A stretch of DNA of 64,000 nucleotides from positions 1 to 64,000 of the forward strand of contig JAIXMQ010000054.1 of assembly GCA_025716855.1 (NCBI GenBank), in the 5' to 3' direction. The notes beneath the pieces are model-generated. The model was not told the DNA's origin. It searched no databases and saw only the letters and a program-made list of their open reading frames with translations. The stretch is from Pilaira anomala (taxonomy: Eukaryota; Mucoromycota; Mucoromycetes; Mucorales; Mucoraceae). Positions within the stretch are counted from its first letter, which is position 1. Each line of letters starts with the position of its first letter. This document shows, in pieces, positions 35,038 to 47,308 of this stretch. The position numbers were made by a program, and so were the translations under genes.

Positions 35038-37844
35038 TTATTTACACAAAAGTTGATCTTTTAATGCTTCAAATGCATTTTGATATGTAGTGATCATATG
35101 GTCTTCAATACACGTCTTTGTTAACTTCATTTCGTTGGAGATTTCATGTGTAGTTTCATGCACTAAGTACTTTTTTTCTTCTTGGTCTTGATCAATATGA
35201 AATATTCTTCCAGGTATATACAGCTATAAATAATAAAAAATAATTACTTTTTTTTTTTTTTTCTTAAAAAAAAAAAAAATAAAGACTTACTGAAGGATAC
35301 ATGGTCGTATTTAATTTCTCTCGACTTTGACTCATAATACGAAAACAAACTTGCCGAACCTTAGGATCTGTCATAGCCTAAGAGAGCCGAACAAAAAAAA
35401 TTATCATGAGTAAATATATTTTAACATTTTATATAATAATACACATATATATATACCGCTCGAAATCCTCCTAAAGTTTCATACGCAGTAATCATATCCA
35501 ACACAAGTTCCTTCAACTTCATCGCAGTACCATACGACAACCTTGCCACAATATCATCCTTACACACAAACGAGCTAATAAACGCACTATACCTCTCACA
35601 CAAATCCACCGAACAAACCGCGGCCGGTGCATAATTATAACAATGCAATTCAAATCCTGGACTCGATAACTGTTTCAATTCCTCGACATGATCCGCCACC
35701 ATCATCGTCAACACACTGGCCGTACCACCACCTAAAGAATGTCCCGTAATAATAAACCGTTCCAACTGCTTCTTGTAATGATGAATGTATCGAAATATCT
35801 GTGGAATAATATGTGTATAAAACCATTGGGCTGATGCCAACATACCCGAATGCACTAACCCTCCTTTCCAAGGTTTATACTCACACACTAAATCCGTAAT
35901 CGCATCATACAGACTCCATGTACCTCGAATCGAAAGCACAATCGCCTTTCTTGACCTGTCTAAAGCAACATAATAACTCGGTTGAAACGATGCTCCCTTT
36001 CTTAACGCATACTCGTACCCTAATAAATCTTGTGGGTCAATCTTGAGGTATCGTAGAATAGCTAATCGATTCGACCGACGATCTCTTACTCCACGTACCG
36101 TCTGTCCATATACACCTAAATAAACCAACCCTCTCCATCCATACGCAACCAACGCAAACTTAAAATAATGACATCCTCTCAAGATCCATTCTTCTTCTTC
36201 TACAATAGGCTCTGAATTCATACAACGAGGCAAGCCATCATAAAAGTGTTGAATTAAAAGCGCTGCCTTTAATAACTGAATTCCTGTCACTCGAAACCCT
36301 TGTCCAAACGAATTAGCCGTTTTAATAATCGCTCGCACCATCGCCTGTGTCTGTTTACTCACGACCAACCCAATTAACTTATCCACAATCGGATGAGATA
36401 CCGCTACCTCTTCAAAACTATCTTGCATCCATTGTGACGCAAAATTCCTATCACCAAAATTCACACTTTCAATCACATGATGATACTTTTTTTTAAGTTG
36501 ATAATGATCATCATCATCATTATTGTCATCTGGGTTAAATACTTGTAAATCATCTGAATCATTTTGTGAAAACCCAAATCTTCTGCCACTACTTGAATTC
36601 GGTAACTTTTTAGAAGGTACCAAGAACCTTTTCATCCAATTCAATTTATTTGATGATACATGAGATGAGCTCACGGAAGGAGGTCCTGAAGAAGAAGAAG
36701 AAGAAGAAGCGTCAGGAAGGTTCGCTGTCATCAGTGTGGTCAGTCGGTTTTTAAATACATCATGAATATAATTTTCTTCTTGAACAAGGTCTCCACGTCC
36801 ATACGAGGATCGATGCGTAGCTGCAGAAGATAATGGATGAACTGGGTCTTCCATTGGGACTTGTAGGAACGTATTCTCTCCAATAGGTACTGTCTTTTCT
36901 GAATCAACTGAACATAATGATTCGATACTCCTCGTTTCTTCCTCTGGACTACGCGTGGGTACTGGAACTACTAATCGATGATGATCGAGAGTTGCTTCAT
37001 CCTCACGTGCAGGGTACTGAAATTTATATCGAACTCGAATCTGCAATGATCCAATTAACTCGGTTTTTTTATGATGATGAGGTTCAACCCAACTACTACT
37101 ACTGATACTACTACTCATATCATCATCTAGTTGTTGTAATTCGGCTGATAACGTTCGTTTGAGTTGATATTCATAAATAGGTAAAAATCTATATTATAGA
37201 ATTAAAAAAACAAAAATCAATTGAATAAACTGTATTCAAACCTTTACGTGACAAATACATCTTCTTTATTAGATAACGAAGATAGTTTAAGTTTAGCTTT
37301 TCCTACATGTCTCGTGCTTGGCCAATGCTTATGGGGCTTGTCATACAAGTCAAACTAAGAGGAGAATCAATTATATATACACATCCTAAATTTTTTCTTT
37401 TTCTTTTTTTTTACCTCGATTGTATTAAACAATTGAGCATGATAGGATACAACAAATAAAAATCCTTCGTTCCAATCTCCTGTAGGTACTTTAGACCTTC
37501 TTGAAACGTATTGTGAGGGTCCCATCTTGACTCGGATTTGAGGTCTTTTTAATTCACTATCCATTCTAATATTCAACAAGTCGACCTACATATACAATAT
37601 TACAAGCACTTTCAATTCAACTGTATATATATATATATATATTTGTAAAAACCAATACCTGCATTTGTGTTTCTGATATAGAATGATACGTATCCGAATG
37701 TTGATACCTATCCCACTCAACTTTAAGCTTACCCAAGTCAGGTACAGACACACTCCGACATTGTCTTTCCTGAAGCCAATGTTCAAGTTGAGCAGGTTTA
37801 GAACCATTTAATAATGAAGCATGTCGACACAAAGTATATGTCAT
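35038..37844 (-). CDS. C2-domain class 3 lipase (sn1-specific diacylglycerol lipase type), 822 aa
   Basis: Minus-strand exons 37844-37659, 37585-37415, 37354-37248, 37188-35457, 35377-35291 and 35223-35038 join in phase. Residues about 50-165 look like a C2 domain (VDLLNIRMDSELKRPQIRVK, GDWNEGFLFVV, KAKLKLSSL-type strands), spread over exons 2 to 4. A Ser-rich linker follows. The lipase domain begins at about residue 460, with the oxyanion segment AIVLSIRGTWS and the acidic ITDLVCEY. The nucleophile elbow GHSLGGG has its Ser at about residue 639. A conserved HSGML segment lies between them. Class 3 lipases of this type release monoacylglycerol from diacylglycerol at membranes. Direct membrane helices like those of animal DAGL are not evident. 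The start at 37844 is chosen to avoid an upstream Phe-rich extension derived from a T-tract. Confidence 0.9.
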
Positions 37845-38669
37845 GAAGCAAGATAAAAAAAATAAAAAATAAAAAAAGTGAAAAAAGAAAAAGTTTGCCC
37901 GAAACACTAACACATAGCACATAGTTTTTCAAAGCTTGTTTTGCATTAAAACTCCCTGGGAATTCTGTTTTGCCGTATTGTATGTATTACACAACCAAAA
38001 CAATCTTCTGCTCGCGTTACAAAATACACCAATCTCGCTCTTGAGATCAATTGTTATTAAATAAAAATAAAGTAAATCATATTTCATTTTTTTTTTTTTT
38101 TTTGTGTTTCAACCAATTCTTTTAGAATTTATTATAAAAATGGTGTGCACACGTATATCTTTCTCCTCCACTTTCTTTTCTAATACTTTATTTAGGCAGG
38201 GAGATAGTCATAATGTTTTTAAAACTATTATTCCTTGTATCGGTTCAAACAAGCTGTTCTATATTGCCACGACTTCAATCATCATGTGATTCTATTCATG
38301 CGTTTTCCTTACGATTGACTATCATGGCTTTCTTACGCTACTTGAAAACTGTCTTCATTTTTATTCCTGATTTTATTGATAGATGCAGTAGCTCTTTAAT
38401 AGTCATCCCAGGTCACAAGTCATGTCCACATAGTGCACTTTCACCGTATATTCCCTAATGAGTTTAATTCTCTTATTTATTTTCCATATTCCTATTTTAT
38501 CAAGCCTTTTCATGCCATAAAAAAAAAAAAAGAGGATAAAACTCAATCATTTATTTTAAAAAAAAATTTGGTGGTTGGGAATACTGGAAAACGATTATTT
38601 TCAACATTACACAAAATCCTTCTTTTTTTTTTATATATATTCGAGCTGTTTTGCATTAAAATACCATTA
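37845..38669. other. Intergenic, promoter of the C2 lipase gene
   Basis: No gene is supported. A plus-strand frame at 38213-38458 begins with a hydrophobic stretch but has no homology feature, intron or codon support. Poly(T) near 38088 and poly(A) near 38520 are present. Confidence 0.4.
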
Positions 38670-40685
38670 TTACACAACTACCGAAACATCTTCAGAGCGT
38701 ACAAATACACCTCTATTTGGAGAACAAGTAAAGTAACGGTACCCGTCAACAGAACCATCATTTTTACCCACTATGAATTTTAAATTAAACAAATTAGTAT
38801 TTCATCATCATCGACTTTTTTTTTTTTTTTTTTTACCTCTTCTATCCAATTCAACACCTATCCAAATTCCATCCGCAAAATTAACATGTCCAACATACAT
38901 CACAGTACCTACAGTCAAAGTCGGTCTACGACTCAACTGAACCCGTCGATTTAAAGCCACAAGCGGCGCACTCACTTGACTACTCGTAGCACTTTCCGAG
39001 AACCTTCTTCTTTGTTTCATCTTATTCGTAAACGAATGTTTCTTTTTATCCTTTGTATTCGATAGCATCACATGAGACCAAGAGGAATGAACCGTAGATG
39101 TAGATGCGTATCGATTAGGCAACTTGTTTATTACTGCCTGTTCTACTTTATCTTCTTGATGAGGTCCAAACTTTTTAAATAATCGTACCAGACGTTGAGT
39201 CAATGTTGGACTTTTTCTTTTCGTAGGCACCGTCACATGTCTTGATGTCGTCGTCGATCGAGAAGAATATCTTGATAATTCTTGTGTATAAATCGAAGAC
39301 GTATTCAAGTTGGGCATGGATGGAATCAAGAATGAAAATAGTCCACGATGAAATAATGGATGATTTGAGCTAATCAATAATTTAGGTCTAACATCCAAGT
39401 CTATTTATATATATATATAACAGTATATTAATTAATATATATATATATATAAACAAAAGGTGATATGAATCATTTTCTTACCGTGAGCCAAGAGCTTTAA
39501 TACACTTTTATCTAATTTATCTAATCCACCTTGATGTCTTATATCTCCGATTCTTCTAGTGATATAACACAAGACCATGACTTTAGCTACATTCAATATA
39601 TGTTTAACGTGTTCATTATATTCTACTGCATGACGAGACATGAGATCACAAACGATACCTTGATACAAGATACCTACATTCGTACAATCCATTTGATCTT
39701 CTAAAATATGCAACAACAAATACTCTAAAAAATCAAAAGAATACGTGATTCCATCAATACATGACAATAAAGCAGGATACTGACAACAAAAGAAATCAAA
39801 ATATCTTGCGATGGTGCGTGTCGCCTTCGCCTGTACTGACGTTAAGGTCGCATGCAAAGGTTTACTCCAAGAGAGTAAAGGATCATGAGCTGAAAGTAAA
39901 TTCGATGCTGTAAAACAAGCAAAAAGGGATTCAATCGCATTGGACTTATTCACTCGATACAGTATACGATGAGATAACGCTTGACTCACATCATCTGATA
40001 AATTCAATAGTAATTGGGCCATTTGTCTACCGGTCCAAAAGGTACTGAGTGATTTCTCTGGATCGTTCGCCAAGATCGTCAAGATCTTTTCTGTCATCAC
40101 CATCATACCTTCATCTTGTAATTGAATCGAGCGTGTTCTACAGAATAAGAACATCTCGGGTATATTCACGATACATGTTGCACAATAACAACTAAATTTA
40201 TGGCATTTCTCATTCGACATGATCTCTGCAATTTCTTTACATAATCTTTCCATACCCAAATAATCCGCAGCTGAATACATTTCACATAACTCTTGTACAC
40301 TATCCGGTATACGAATTTTATGTGTGTACATGTATTCAATAATCGCTTCCATCGCTTGCGTTTCAATTATACTCGAGGGTAAGAACACCACACTGGCTCG
40401 GGACTCTATAAAGTTTTCTCCAAAGAGGGCTGCAAAATAGGGTGATTCATTATGTAATACGCGAGTGTGACATGACCATTCCGTACGATTTTCTTTTTTG
40501 GTTTCTTCAATTATACTGTGGTTATTGCTACTACTACTACTACTGCTGCTATTGCTTTCAAATCGATTTTTTAATTTGGCTATTTTATTTAAAGGTGATT
40601 TGGATTGTGATAATCTTCGTTTGGCTGGAACTTTTTGGGATCCTATTCTTACAATCACATTACATTCACCATGTTCTTGGTTCAT
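38670..40685 (-). CDS. BTB/POZ plus CAP-Gly domain protein, 622 aa
   Basis: Minus-strand exons 40685-39482, 39400-38837 and 38770-38670 join in phase. The N-terminus has a BTB-like fold: [10 protein letters not shown], a Ser-rich insertion, then [30 protein letters not shown] and [18 protein letters not shown] (to about residue 165). An alpha-helical BACK-like middle continues to about 400. A basic, Ser-rich linker follows. The C-terminal 60 residues are a CAP-Gly domain ([20 protein letters not shown], then [13 protein letters not shown] and [10 protein letters not shown]) that is split by the last intron and carries the diagnostic GKNDG. CAP-Gly domains bind EEY/F tails of tubulin or EB1; BTB domains dimerise or recruit cullin-3. 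A microtubule-associated adaptor is the simplest inference. Confidence 0.88.
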
Positions 40686-42090
40686 TCTAAACTTTTTTTT
40701 TTTTTTTTTTTTTATAAAATATGCAAGAAAAAATGAAAAAGAAAAAGGAAAAAGAGAGAAAAAGGAAAAGGAAAAAAAAAGAGAGAGAGAGAGAAAGATA
40801 AAGAAGGGTCAAGTGTTTTTTTGTGTCCCTCATAGAATTCTCTAATTCACTTTTTCCTTTCGTGATACTCAGTATTGAATTGTAATGATAAATCATTTTT
40901 TTCTCTCTCCCCTTTTAAAGTAACACACTGCTTTATTTTCCGGTTGCTTGTTGGATCAATAGGAGACTATCATAATCTGTAACAATCATGAGATTTTTTC
41001 TTTTTTCTCATCATCATCATCATTTTAAGCTTTTTTTTTTTCTTATGTATATATAACGTTCCACGTTTTTTTTTTTTTTTTTTTTTTTTTGTCCCTTCTT
41101 CATTATTAAAAAAGAGAATACTTTTTTTTTTTTTTTTTTTGAATAAAAAGGGGTGGGAGAGTTTTTGTTTGTGTTGCTATTTTTAGTCGAAAAAGGCTTT
41201 TTTTTTCTCACTAATTAACTTTTTTGTTTGAGTACATTGATCTACAGGTTTTTTTTTTTTTTTTTTCTTGGTTGCATCTTTATTTATATTTGCTTAGCAT
41301 AAATTATTATAATGCACACCACTCAAAAATACATTTTTTTGCCAAGTTATTTTTTTTTTTTCTAATATCTTCCATATTTAATCATCTCATGAAATAGGAT
41401 TTATAGTTTAGAAATAACATGTGTCATTAAAAAATAAAATTTATGTATGTCATTTAATAACTCGGATTAGACATAAAAGATGGATCATCTCTCTCTTTTT
41501 TTTTTACGTTTAAAAAAAAAAAGGATTCAGTAACATGTATATTACAACCCGGACTTGTATCCCGAACATTCCGAAATTAGTACAACAAACCCTTAATTTT
41601 TTTACCCAGAATCTTATCTCTCTCTCTCCCTCCCAAATTGTCTATATTTAAAGTAAAAACATGCCATCTTTGATTCTCTCTATTGGATCAACCAAGTTTT
41701 TTTCTTTTTCTCTAATCTTGTCTTCATCAAGCTTTATTTATCTAATAAAACAGGAGTTTTTATTATAATGATCTGATTCAATAATATATGTTGAAAACAA
41801 ATACTTCTTGCCCCATCATGTCAACGAGTCGTATACCAGGGTTACGCAAAAGAAAGAAAGAAAAAAAAGGAAATATGATTTATTCAAGTCTATCTTTTTC
41901 AAGTTAGCATTTTGAAGCAAAAAAATAATGGAACGATTAATTTTCAATACACACTAGCAGCAAAACGAATCATTGTTTTTTTTTTTTTTTTTTTTTTAGA
42001 GTTCACTCGATTCGGTGTTCAATAATATATAAACGTTCTCTTTATGACAAGACTTTTAATTAATCAATAGTTACTATTTTCAATGTTATT

Positions 42091-42118
42091 TGTGTGCGTG
42101 TGTGTGTGTGTGTGTGTG
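42091..42118 (+). repeat. (TG)n microsatellite
   Basis: About 14 TG units with one GTGCG interruption, in intergenic DNA. Confidence 0.85.
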
Positions 42119-42948
42119 AATAAATGACATCAGACGAGTAATTATTCCTATACGATTATCCTTTTTATATATTCAATTCTTCAGTTTCTCAAATATAAAT
42201 ATATTATTACACCGACCATCATTTTGGATAATTCACAAATGTAACCATCTTTTGTGGCGAAACGCTCCTCTCCTCCCCCCATTTTTTCTTTTTTTTTTTG
42301 AGAAAAGGGTGATCCATTCTTTCTAAATATATTACTCTGCAGACAACACTTTTTTTTTTTTTTTTTTTTTTTTGCGCAGGAACAATTTTATCTTTTCTCC
42401 TGTTTTTTTTTTTTTTTTTTTTTTAGAAAACGTGTGTCTATTATGTGATTAATTAATTCAACTGGAAATGAATCTTTTTTATGAAAAGCAATTGTCTCCT
42501 CAATTGAGTTGTAAAAAACATTTTGGCAGATGAAAAGTAAAGGTCTCAGGTCTATACTCACCGCTATGCAAACATATCAAGTGATCCTTATCCTTTCCCT
42601 TTTATTTGATTCCAATTGTATATGATATCTAGCTTTTTAAGTACTTTTCATTTTCATATCATATCGCTATATTTTATTGCCTCAAAAAATATAAAGTTGA
42701 CTTTTTGAAAAAGTTTTTTATTTTTTTTTTTTTTATTATTAAAAAACTGTGTCGTTAGTTTTTTGTATATTATACATTTATCAAATAAAAAAAAAGCCGT
42801 TATCTTCCAAGTTTTTGTATAGTCAGGTATGCTCTTGCATCAAAAAGTTCCTAGTTTGGTAATTTTTAAATACGGGTTGAATAAAAAATTGCAAAAAACA
42901 TATAAACATTTTTTTTTTTTTGAAAAAAAGTTTAGGCTATTTTCGGAG

Positions 42949-42988
42949 TCACGTGATTCGGTTTAAATTATTTTTGATGTCACGTGAT
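42949..42988. promoter_or_regulatory. Paired CACGTG E-boxes
   Basis: GTCACGTGAT occurs twice about 30 bases apart (GAGTCACGTGATTC and GATGTCACGTGATATTC), about 700 bases upstream of the Rrn5-like gene. CACGTG is the binding site of fungal bHLH factors such as Cbf1/Pho4/USF types. Which gene, if any, it serves is not shown. Confidence 0.4.
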
Positions 42989-43662
42989 ATTCATGCAAAA
43001 AAAATTGTAGATATTTTACTTTTTTTTTATGTGTATTTACGTGAGTAATACTAATGATATCCTTGCATTTACTTTACATGTATATTCTGGTACTATAAAT
43101 CCGGGTATATGCGCTTTATTGATATAAAGTGAAGTACGTATATAAGAATCTTTTTTTTTTCTTTTTTAATCATGATACAATGGAGTTTTACTGAATCGAA
43201 ATTGATATTGAATCGAATGATCTCATGTAAAGAATAGTTATCCACTGCATATATACATCAGCTATGCTAGATATATAAAAAAGAAATAAAAAATATATAT
43301 AACACACATCAACCTGAGTTTTTAAACAAGCTTAATATCATTTTAACGTTTTCATTATGAATTTTGGGTAAAAGAACAAAAAAAAAAAAAACTTTAACAA
43401 AAGAAAAAAGTCTGGTACAATCCTTGATTCCTTAAATTTATATTGGTTAATACAATTGAAATAAAAATACCCGTATCACCTCAATCGTAATTCTTTATAG
43501 CTTTTGATGTTTCACAAGAAAACGTTTCAGAAAAATCACCAAAAAGTTAAATTTAAAAAATTCAACCAAGTGTGACTGTAGTAACAAAAGCACGAAAAGA
43601 TGTCAAAAAGTAATAATAAAAAAAAGTTTTTCTTTGACCTTTATTTATTGTAGCTTAGACAT

Positions 43663-45474
43663 ATGAGTAATAAAAACAATAAAGACCGAGAAAAAGTTAA
43701 GAAAGAGGAAGGTTTAGAAGAAGACAGCATTTCTAAAGAAGAAGAAGAAGTCGAGTCAGAAGAGGAAGTCGAGTCAGAAGAGGAAGTCGAGTCAGAAGAG
43801 GAAGTCGAGTCAGAAGAGGAAGTCGAGTCAGAGGAGGAAGTTCAGTCAGAGGAAGAGGAAGAAGCTCAGCCAGAAGAGGAAGTCGAGTCAGAGGAAGAGG
43901 AGGAAGAGGAAGAAGCTCAGTCAGAAGAAGAGGAAGGGAAATACCAATGGAAACATCCTTTCAAAAAAAAATTAGAAAGAAAGTTAGCGACATTATGGAA
44001 CTCACCCACCCTAAGTTTCTATACATTGGACGGTTCCTGTCCCAATGACCAACTACTAAACCGCCAAAAAGATCATTACCTTAAAAAACGAACACTCCAA
44101 GACTATCTCGATAACGCACCTCACATCGCAGCAACCGACCATGACCCCACAAAGAAATGCTCATTACTCCAATCGAAATATATCAACAACCCAACGCCAA
44201 CTCCCATGGACGCTCGTATGAAACGATATTTTCGAGCATGGAGTATTTTAGATTACGAACAAGATCAAGGTTCACTCGCTGACACCGAATTCGAAACTTC
44301 CATGGTAGGTCATTCATGTTGGATCCCAAGCGAAAAGAAGCGATTCTTTTTAGCTCTGGAACGATGTGGAAAAAACAATATAAAGGAAATCGCTCAGCGT
44401 GTAGGTCCTACAAAGACACTAGCTGAAGTCATGGAATACTTAAAACTCTTACAATACACTTCAAAAGGTATTGGAAATTTACCTGTCATCAGACATTTAA
44501 CTGCAAGGGAAATGTCTCCTATCTATATCGTACAAGAACAAATCATGGCTGAACAATTACAGGAAAAATTAGAGATCGAATCTTTTGGCAAACATTTAGA
44601 TTATTTAAATCATCCACAACTTGAATTACTGGAAATATTTAATATGTCCCTTCTCACAAGGATGTAAGCAAAAAAAAAAAAAAAAAAAAAAAAATTCACC
44701 CAATTTTTAAAATTATTCATGCGTTAAACTTTCTCTTTTAGATTTTCTGGTAAACCTGATATGACAGTATTTTCTAGTACGGCCATTAACTTTCATCAAT
44801 TAATCAAAAAACTAGTGTCCGACATCCTACTTGACTTACATACCGAACTATCACACACAAAAGATAAAATCGTCACCAAAGACCTAATCCAACTCGTCCT
44901 TACAAAACGTCAAAGAGGGATTGAACCCGACAGACGATTAAAACAAGTACAAGTGCCTGGGAAATTTCGAAGATTTAAATACTATAATAACTACTCTCGC
45001 GTACCCAAGAGAAAAAGATCGAGTCTGGACGAAGGAGGAGAAGATGAATTGACTCAAAAACAACGAGCGGACGACGACACCGAGAATGATTACTATACGG
45101 TTTCGTATGTCAGTGATTCGGAAGAGGAAGTGAGCGAGTTATTAAATATCGGGAACTTAAGGCCACCACCTAACAATATCGTGCCTAAAATAAATCATAT
45201 CTTAAGGAATCAACATGTCGTGGAGGACATAAGTCAGGAGTTTTTAGAAGCGACCAATTCAATCATAGAAGAATCAATTGAACTTGGTTCAAGTGACCAC
45301 CAAGAAGATACAAGTGATGAAGAAAAAGAGGAATTAGAGATGCAAAAAGCTGACGCAGAACATGAAGCGGAACTCATTCAATATTTTGAATTCTATGATG
45401 AAAAGACTATTTTACATACCCGAAGAAAAAAAAAAAAAAACCTTCAAAAAACTAGTTTAAACAAATCTCAATAA
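43663..45474 (+). CDS. SANT-domain protein resembling RNA polymerase I factor Rrn5 (UAF subunit), 577 aa
   Basis: Exons 43663-44663 and 44742-45474 join in phase. Residues 10-90 are almost pure Glu/Ser/Val, built on a VESEEE repeat. The central part has a SANT/Myb-like domain at about 225-268 (WIPSEKKRFFLALERCG, then IKEIAQRVGPTKTLAEVMEY) in which the Trp and the WxxxEKxxFFxAL pattern match Rrn5-type factors. After the intron comes FSSTAINFHQLIKKLVSDIL, suggestive of a histone-fold or paired helical region. The C-terminus is basic (KRKRSS) and then acidic. In yeast and fission yeast Rrn5 is part of the upstream activating factor that positions RNA polymerase I on rDNA promoters. Assignment rests on the SANT pattern and overall layout, so moderate confidence; another SANT-domain chromatin protein is possible. 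Confidence 0.75.
43750..43930 (+). repeat. 18-base coding minisatellite (VESEEE repeat)
   Basis: Five near-perfect units of GTCGAGTCAGAAGAGGAA run from 43750 to 43839, then degenerate units to about 43930. Units are a multiple of three, so changes in copy number keep the frame and only alter the length of the acidic tract. Confidence 0.9.
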
Positions 45475-45609
45475 ATTGCTATATAATTTCTTAATAAAAT
45501 ACCTTATACACTAATGCTTTTATAACAATATATTGGAAAAGTTTTTTTTTTTGTTTTGATATTTATATATACATGATTTTTTTTTTTTTTTTTTTAAAAA
45601 AAATATAAT

Positions 45610-46579
45610 TTATAAAAGGTCTTTCCATTCAGAATCAGCTAAACCCAAATTTTCAGCACCATACTTTTCCTTTGCTTCTTGTACATGTTGCTTTAATTCA
45701 GCAGAGACATTTGTTTTCGATTTCACAAGAAGACTATGAATAGTACGTAAGGCCTTTTCAACCATATCTTCATCCTCTTCCTCCTTTGTATATTTCACCA
45801 AAACCTTGATAAGATCATCTAAAGTACCATTCTTTACCAACTCCTTTGATAACGCCTCATCATCAAACACAAGACTATTGTATAAAAACACAACCTTTCT
45901 CAACATGGCAGGATCAGTAGTAGGGGACTTCAAGATATCATGTAATGCTTCAAATCCATTCAATGCCTTGAATGCATCTACACCAGCTTGATGATGCTTC
46001 AAGAACCCTGAAATAGCATATTGTGCTTTATTACGTACCATCTTGTCTTCATCCTTTAATAAACTCAAAAGAGGCTTTAACCCACCATGCTCCAAGAACG
46101 CCTTTTGTGCTTTAGGATTGTTTTGAACGGCAGTACCACATACCCATGCGGTTCCTTTACGCACTGGTGCGTGTTCGGATTCTAATTGTTCAATAATAGC
46201 AGGCCATAACTTCATATTCTCAATGTTGCATGCGTTATCGATACCTTCGATTAAAAGTTCTAAATTATCTAAAGCAATTTCTTTGTTTTGTACAGTATCT
46301 TCTGGGTCACTGATACAAGCAACAGCATCTTAAATAATAAAAAAAAAAAATAGGTGAGTTATTTTTTTTCTTTTTCTTTTTTTGGGTGAGGGTGGGGGGA
46401 GGGGACTTTCGTTTACCTTTCATACGCGTAGCATCGTCTTTACCCAAGATGGCTTCAAGTACTTTAGGATCGTATTTGGAGGGATCAGGTTTAGCTTCTC
46501 CTCTACGAATAGCCTCAGCTTGTTTAGATAAAGCGTCTTGGTCGGTATTGTTGACAGCCCACTGAAGTAATTTTTCCAT
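45610..46579 (-). CDS. FES1: Hsp70 nucleotide exchange factor Fes1/HspBP1
   Basis: Minus-strand exons 46579-46417 and 46328-45610 join in phase to give 293 residues, close to the usual 290. The N-terminus MEKLLQWAVNNTDQ followed by a DPKVLEAILG segment is characteristic of Fes1. The body is a run of armadillo-like helical repeats (LWPAIIEQLESEHAPVRKGT, AWVCGTAVQNNPKAQ, LKDEDKMVRNKAQYAISGFL). Fes1 binds the nucleotide-binding domain of cytosolic Hsp70 and promotes ADP release, which helps deliver misfolded proteins to degradation. It lies head to head with the 47309 gene across a 729-base shared upstream region, and tail to tail with the Rrn5-like gene (135 bases apart). Confidence 0.95.
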
Positions 46580-47308
46580 TTTTTAAATAAAAAAAAGATA
46601 AAGTAAAAAAAAGTTTTTTTTTTACTTATTTTTTTATAGTGAATATTTTTTCTTTCTGGTGGTTTCCAGAGTAATCTTTTTTTTTTTTCCGAGTTAGTAA
46701 TAAATCAAATTTCGCAGTCATGCCTAGAATTACCTTTTTCATTTTTATAAAAAAAAAAAAAAAAAAAAACGCGTTCCAAGTGTATATAGTGTGTGTTGTT
46801 TGATCCATTTAAGTTTGCATGATTTTTAATTAACACTAGATCATTCACAATTTTTTTGTTTTTTTTTGAATCTTCTCTATATATCAAGCATTGAAAAAAA
46901 ATAAGCTTTTTTGTAATTAGTTGCTACGTAGATCAACGGAGTTTTGATGAAACAAACAAAGGTCACATAGCAACGAATTTTAAAAAATATGTCAAAAAAA
47001 CGTCAAACTGTCACTTTTTTAACATGATTAAAACAAGTGAATACCAAGAAAACAGGATGAATGAAAACAATATAATTCACTATGATTGATCTTGACAGAC
47101 TATCATTACCTTTTTAAACAATCATGAGAAACAAAACGTAAAAAAAAAAAAAAAAAAAAAAAAAAAGACTGCGTTTTTCCAAATATAGTAGGTAAAAGGT
47201 TTTGATTTTTTTTTTTTTTATACAGCCCCCTTGTCACTTTTGAATTTAATTTTTTTTTTTTTTTTTTTTTGTTCCTTTTTTACTTTTTTCCCTTCATTTT
47301 TATACATA
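46580..47308. promoter_or_regulatory. Divergent promoter region, FES1 and the 47309 gene
   Basis: A 729-base head-to-head intergenic region, with T-runs near 46677 and 47256 and A-runs near 46750 and 47141. No heat-shock element could be identified with confidence. No other gene is seen. Confidence 0.5.

Larger units (their letters stand above)
40686..43662. other. 3.0 kb divergent intergenic region, A/T-tract rich
   Basis: This lies between two divergent genes and therefore contains two promoters. I see no gene. Poly(T) runs of 15-25 bases recur (41065, 41118, 41249, 41975, 42350, 42406), with a GA/GAAA purine tract at 40740-40800 and a TG repeat at 42091-42118. Two CACGTG E-boxes lie at about 42950 and 42980. 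Frames such as 41020-41211 are homopolymer artefacts. Confidence 0.5.

Noticed and set aside
38213..38458. Plus-strand frame with a hydrophobic start
   Set aside because: Could pass for a small secreted protein, but it has no paralogue, no cysteine pattern and no promoter or splice support.
43663..43930. Reading the VESEEE repeat as a CRISPR-like array
   Set aside because: The units are directly adjacent without spacers and keep a coding frame.
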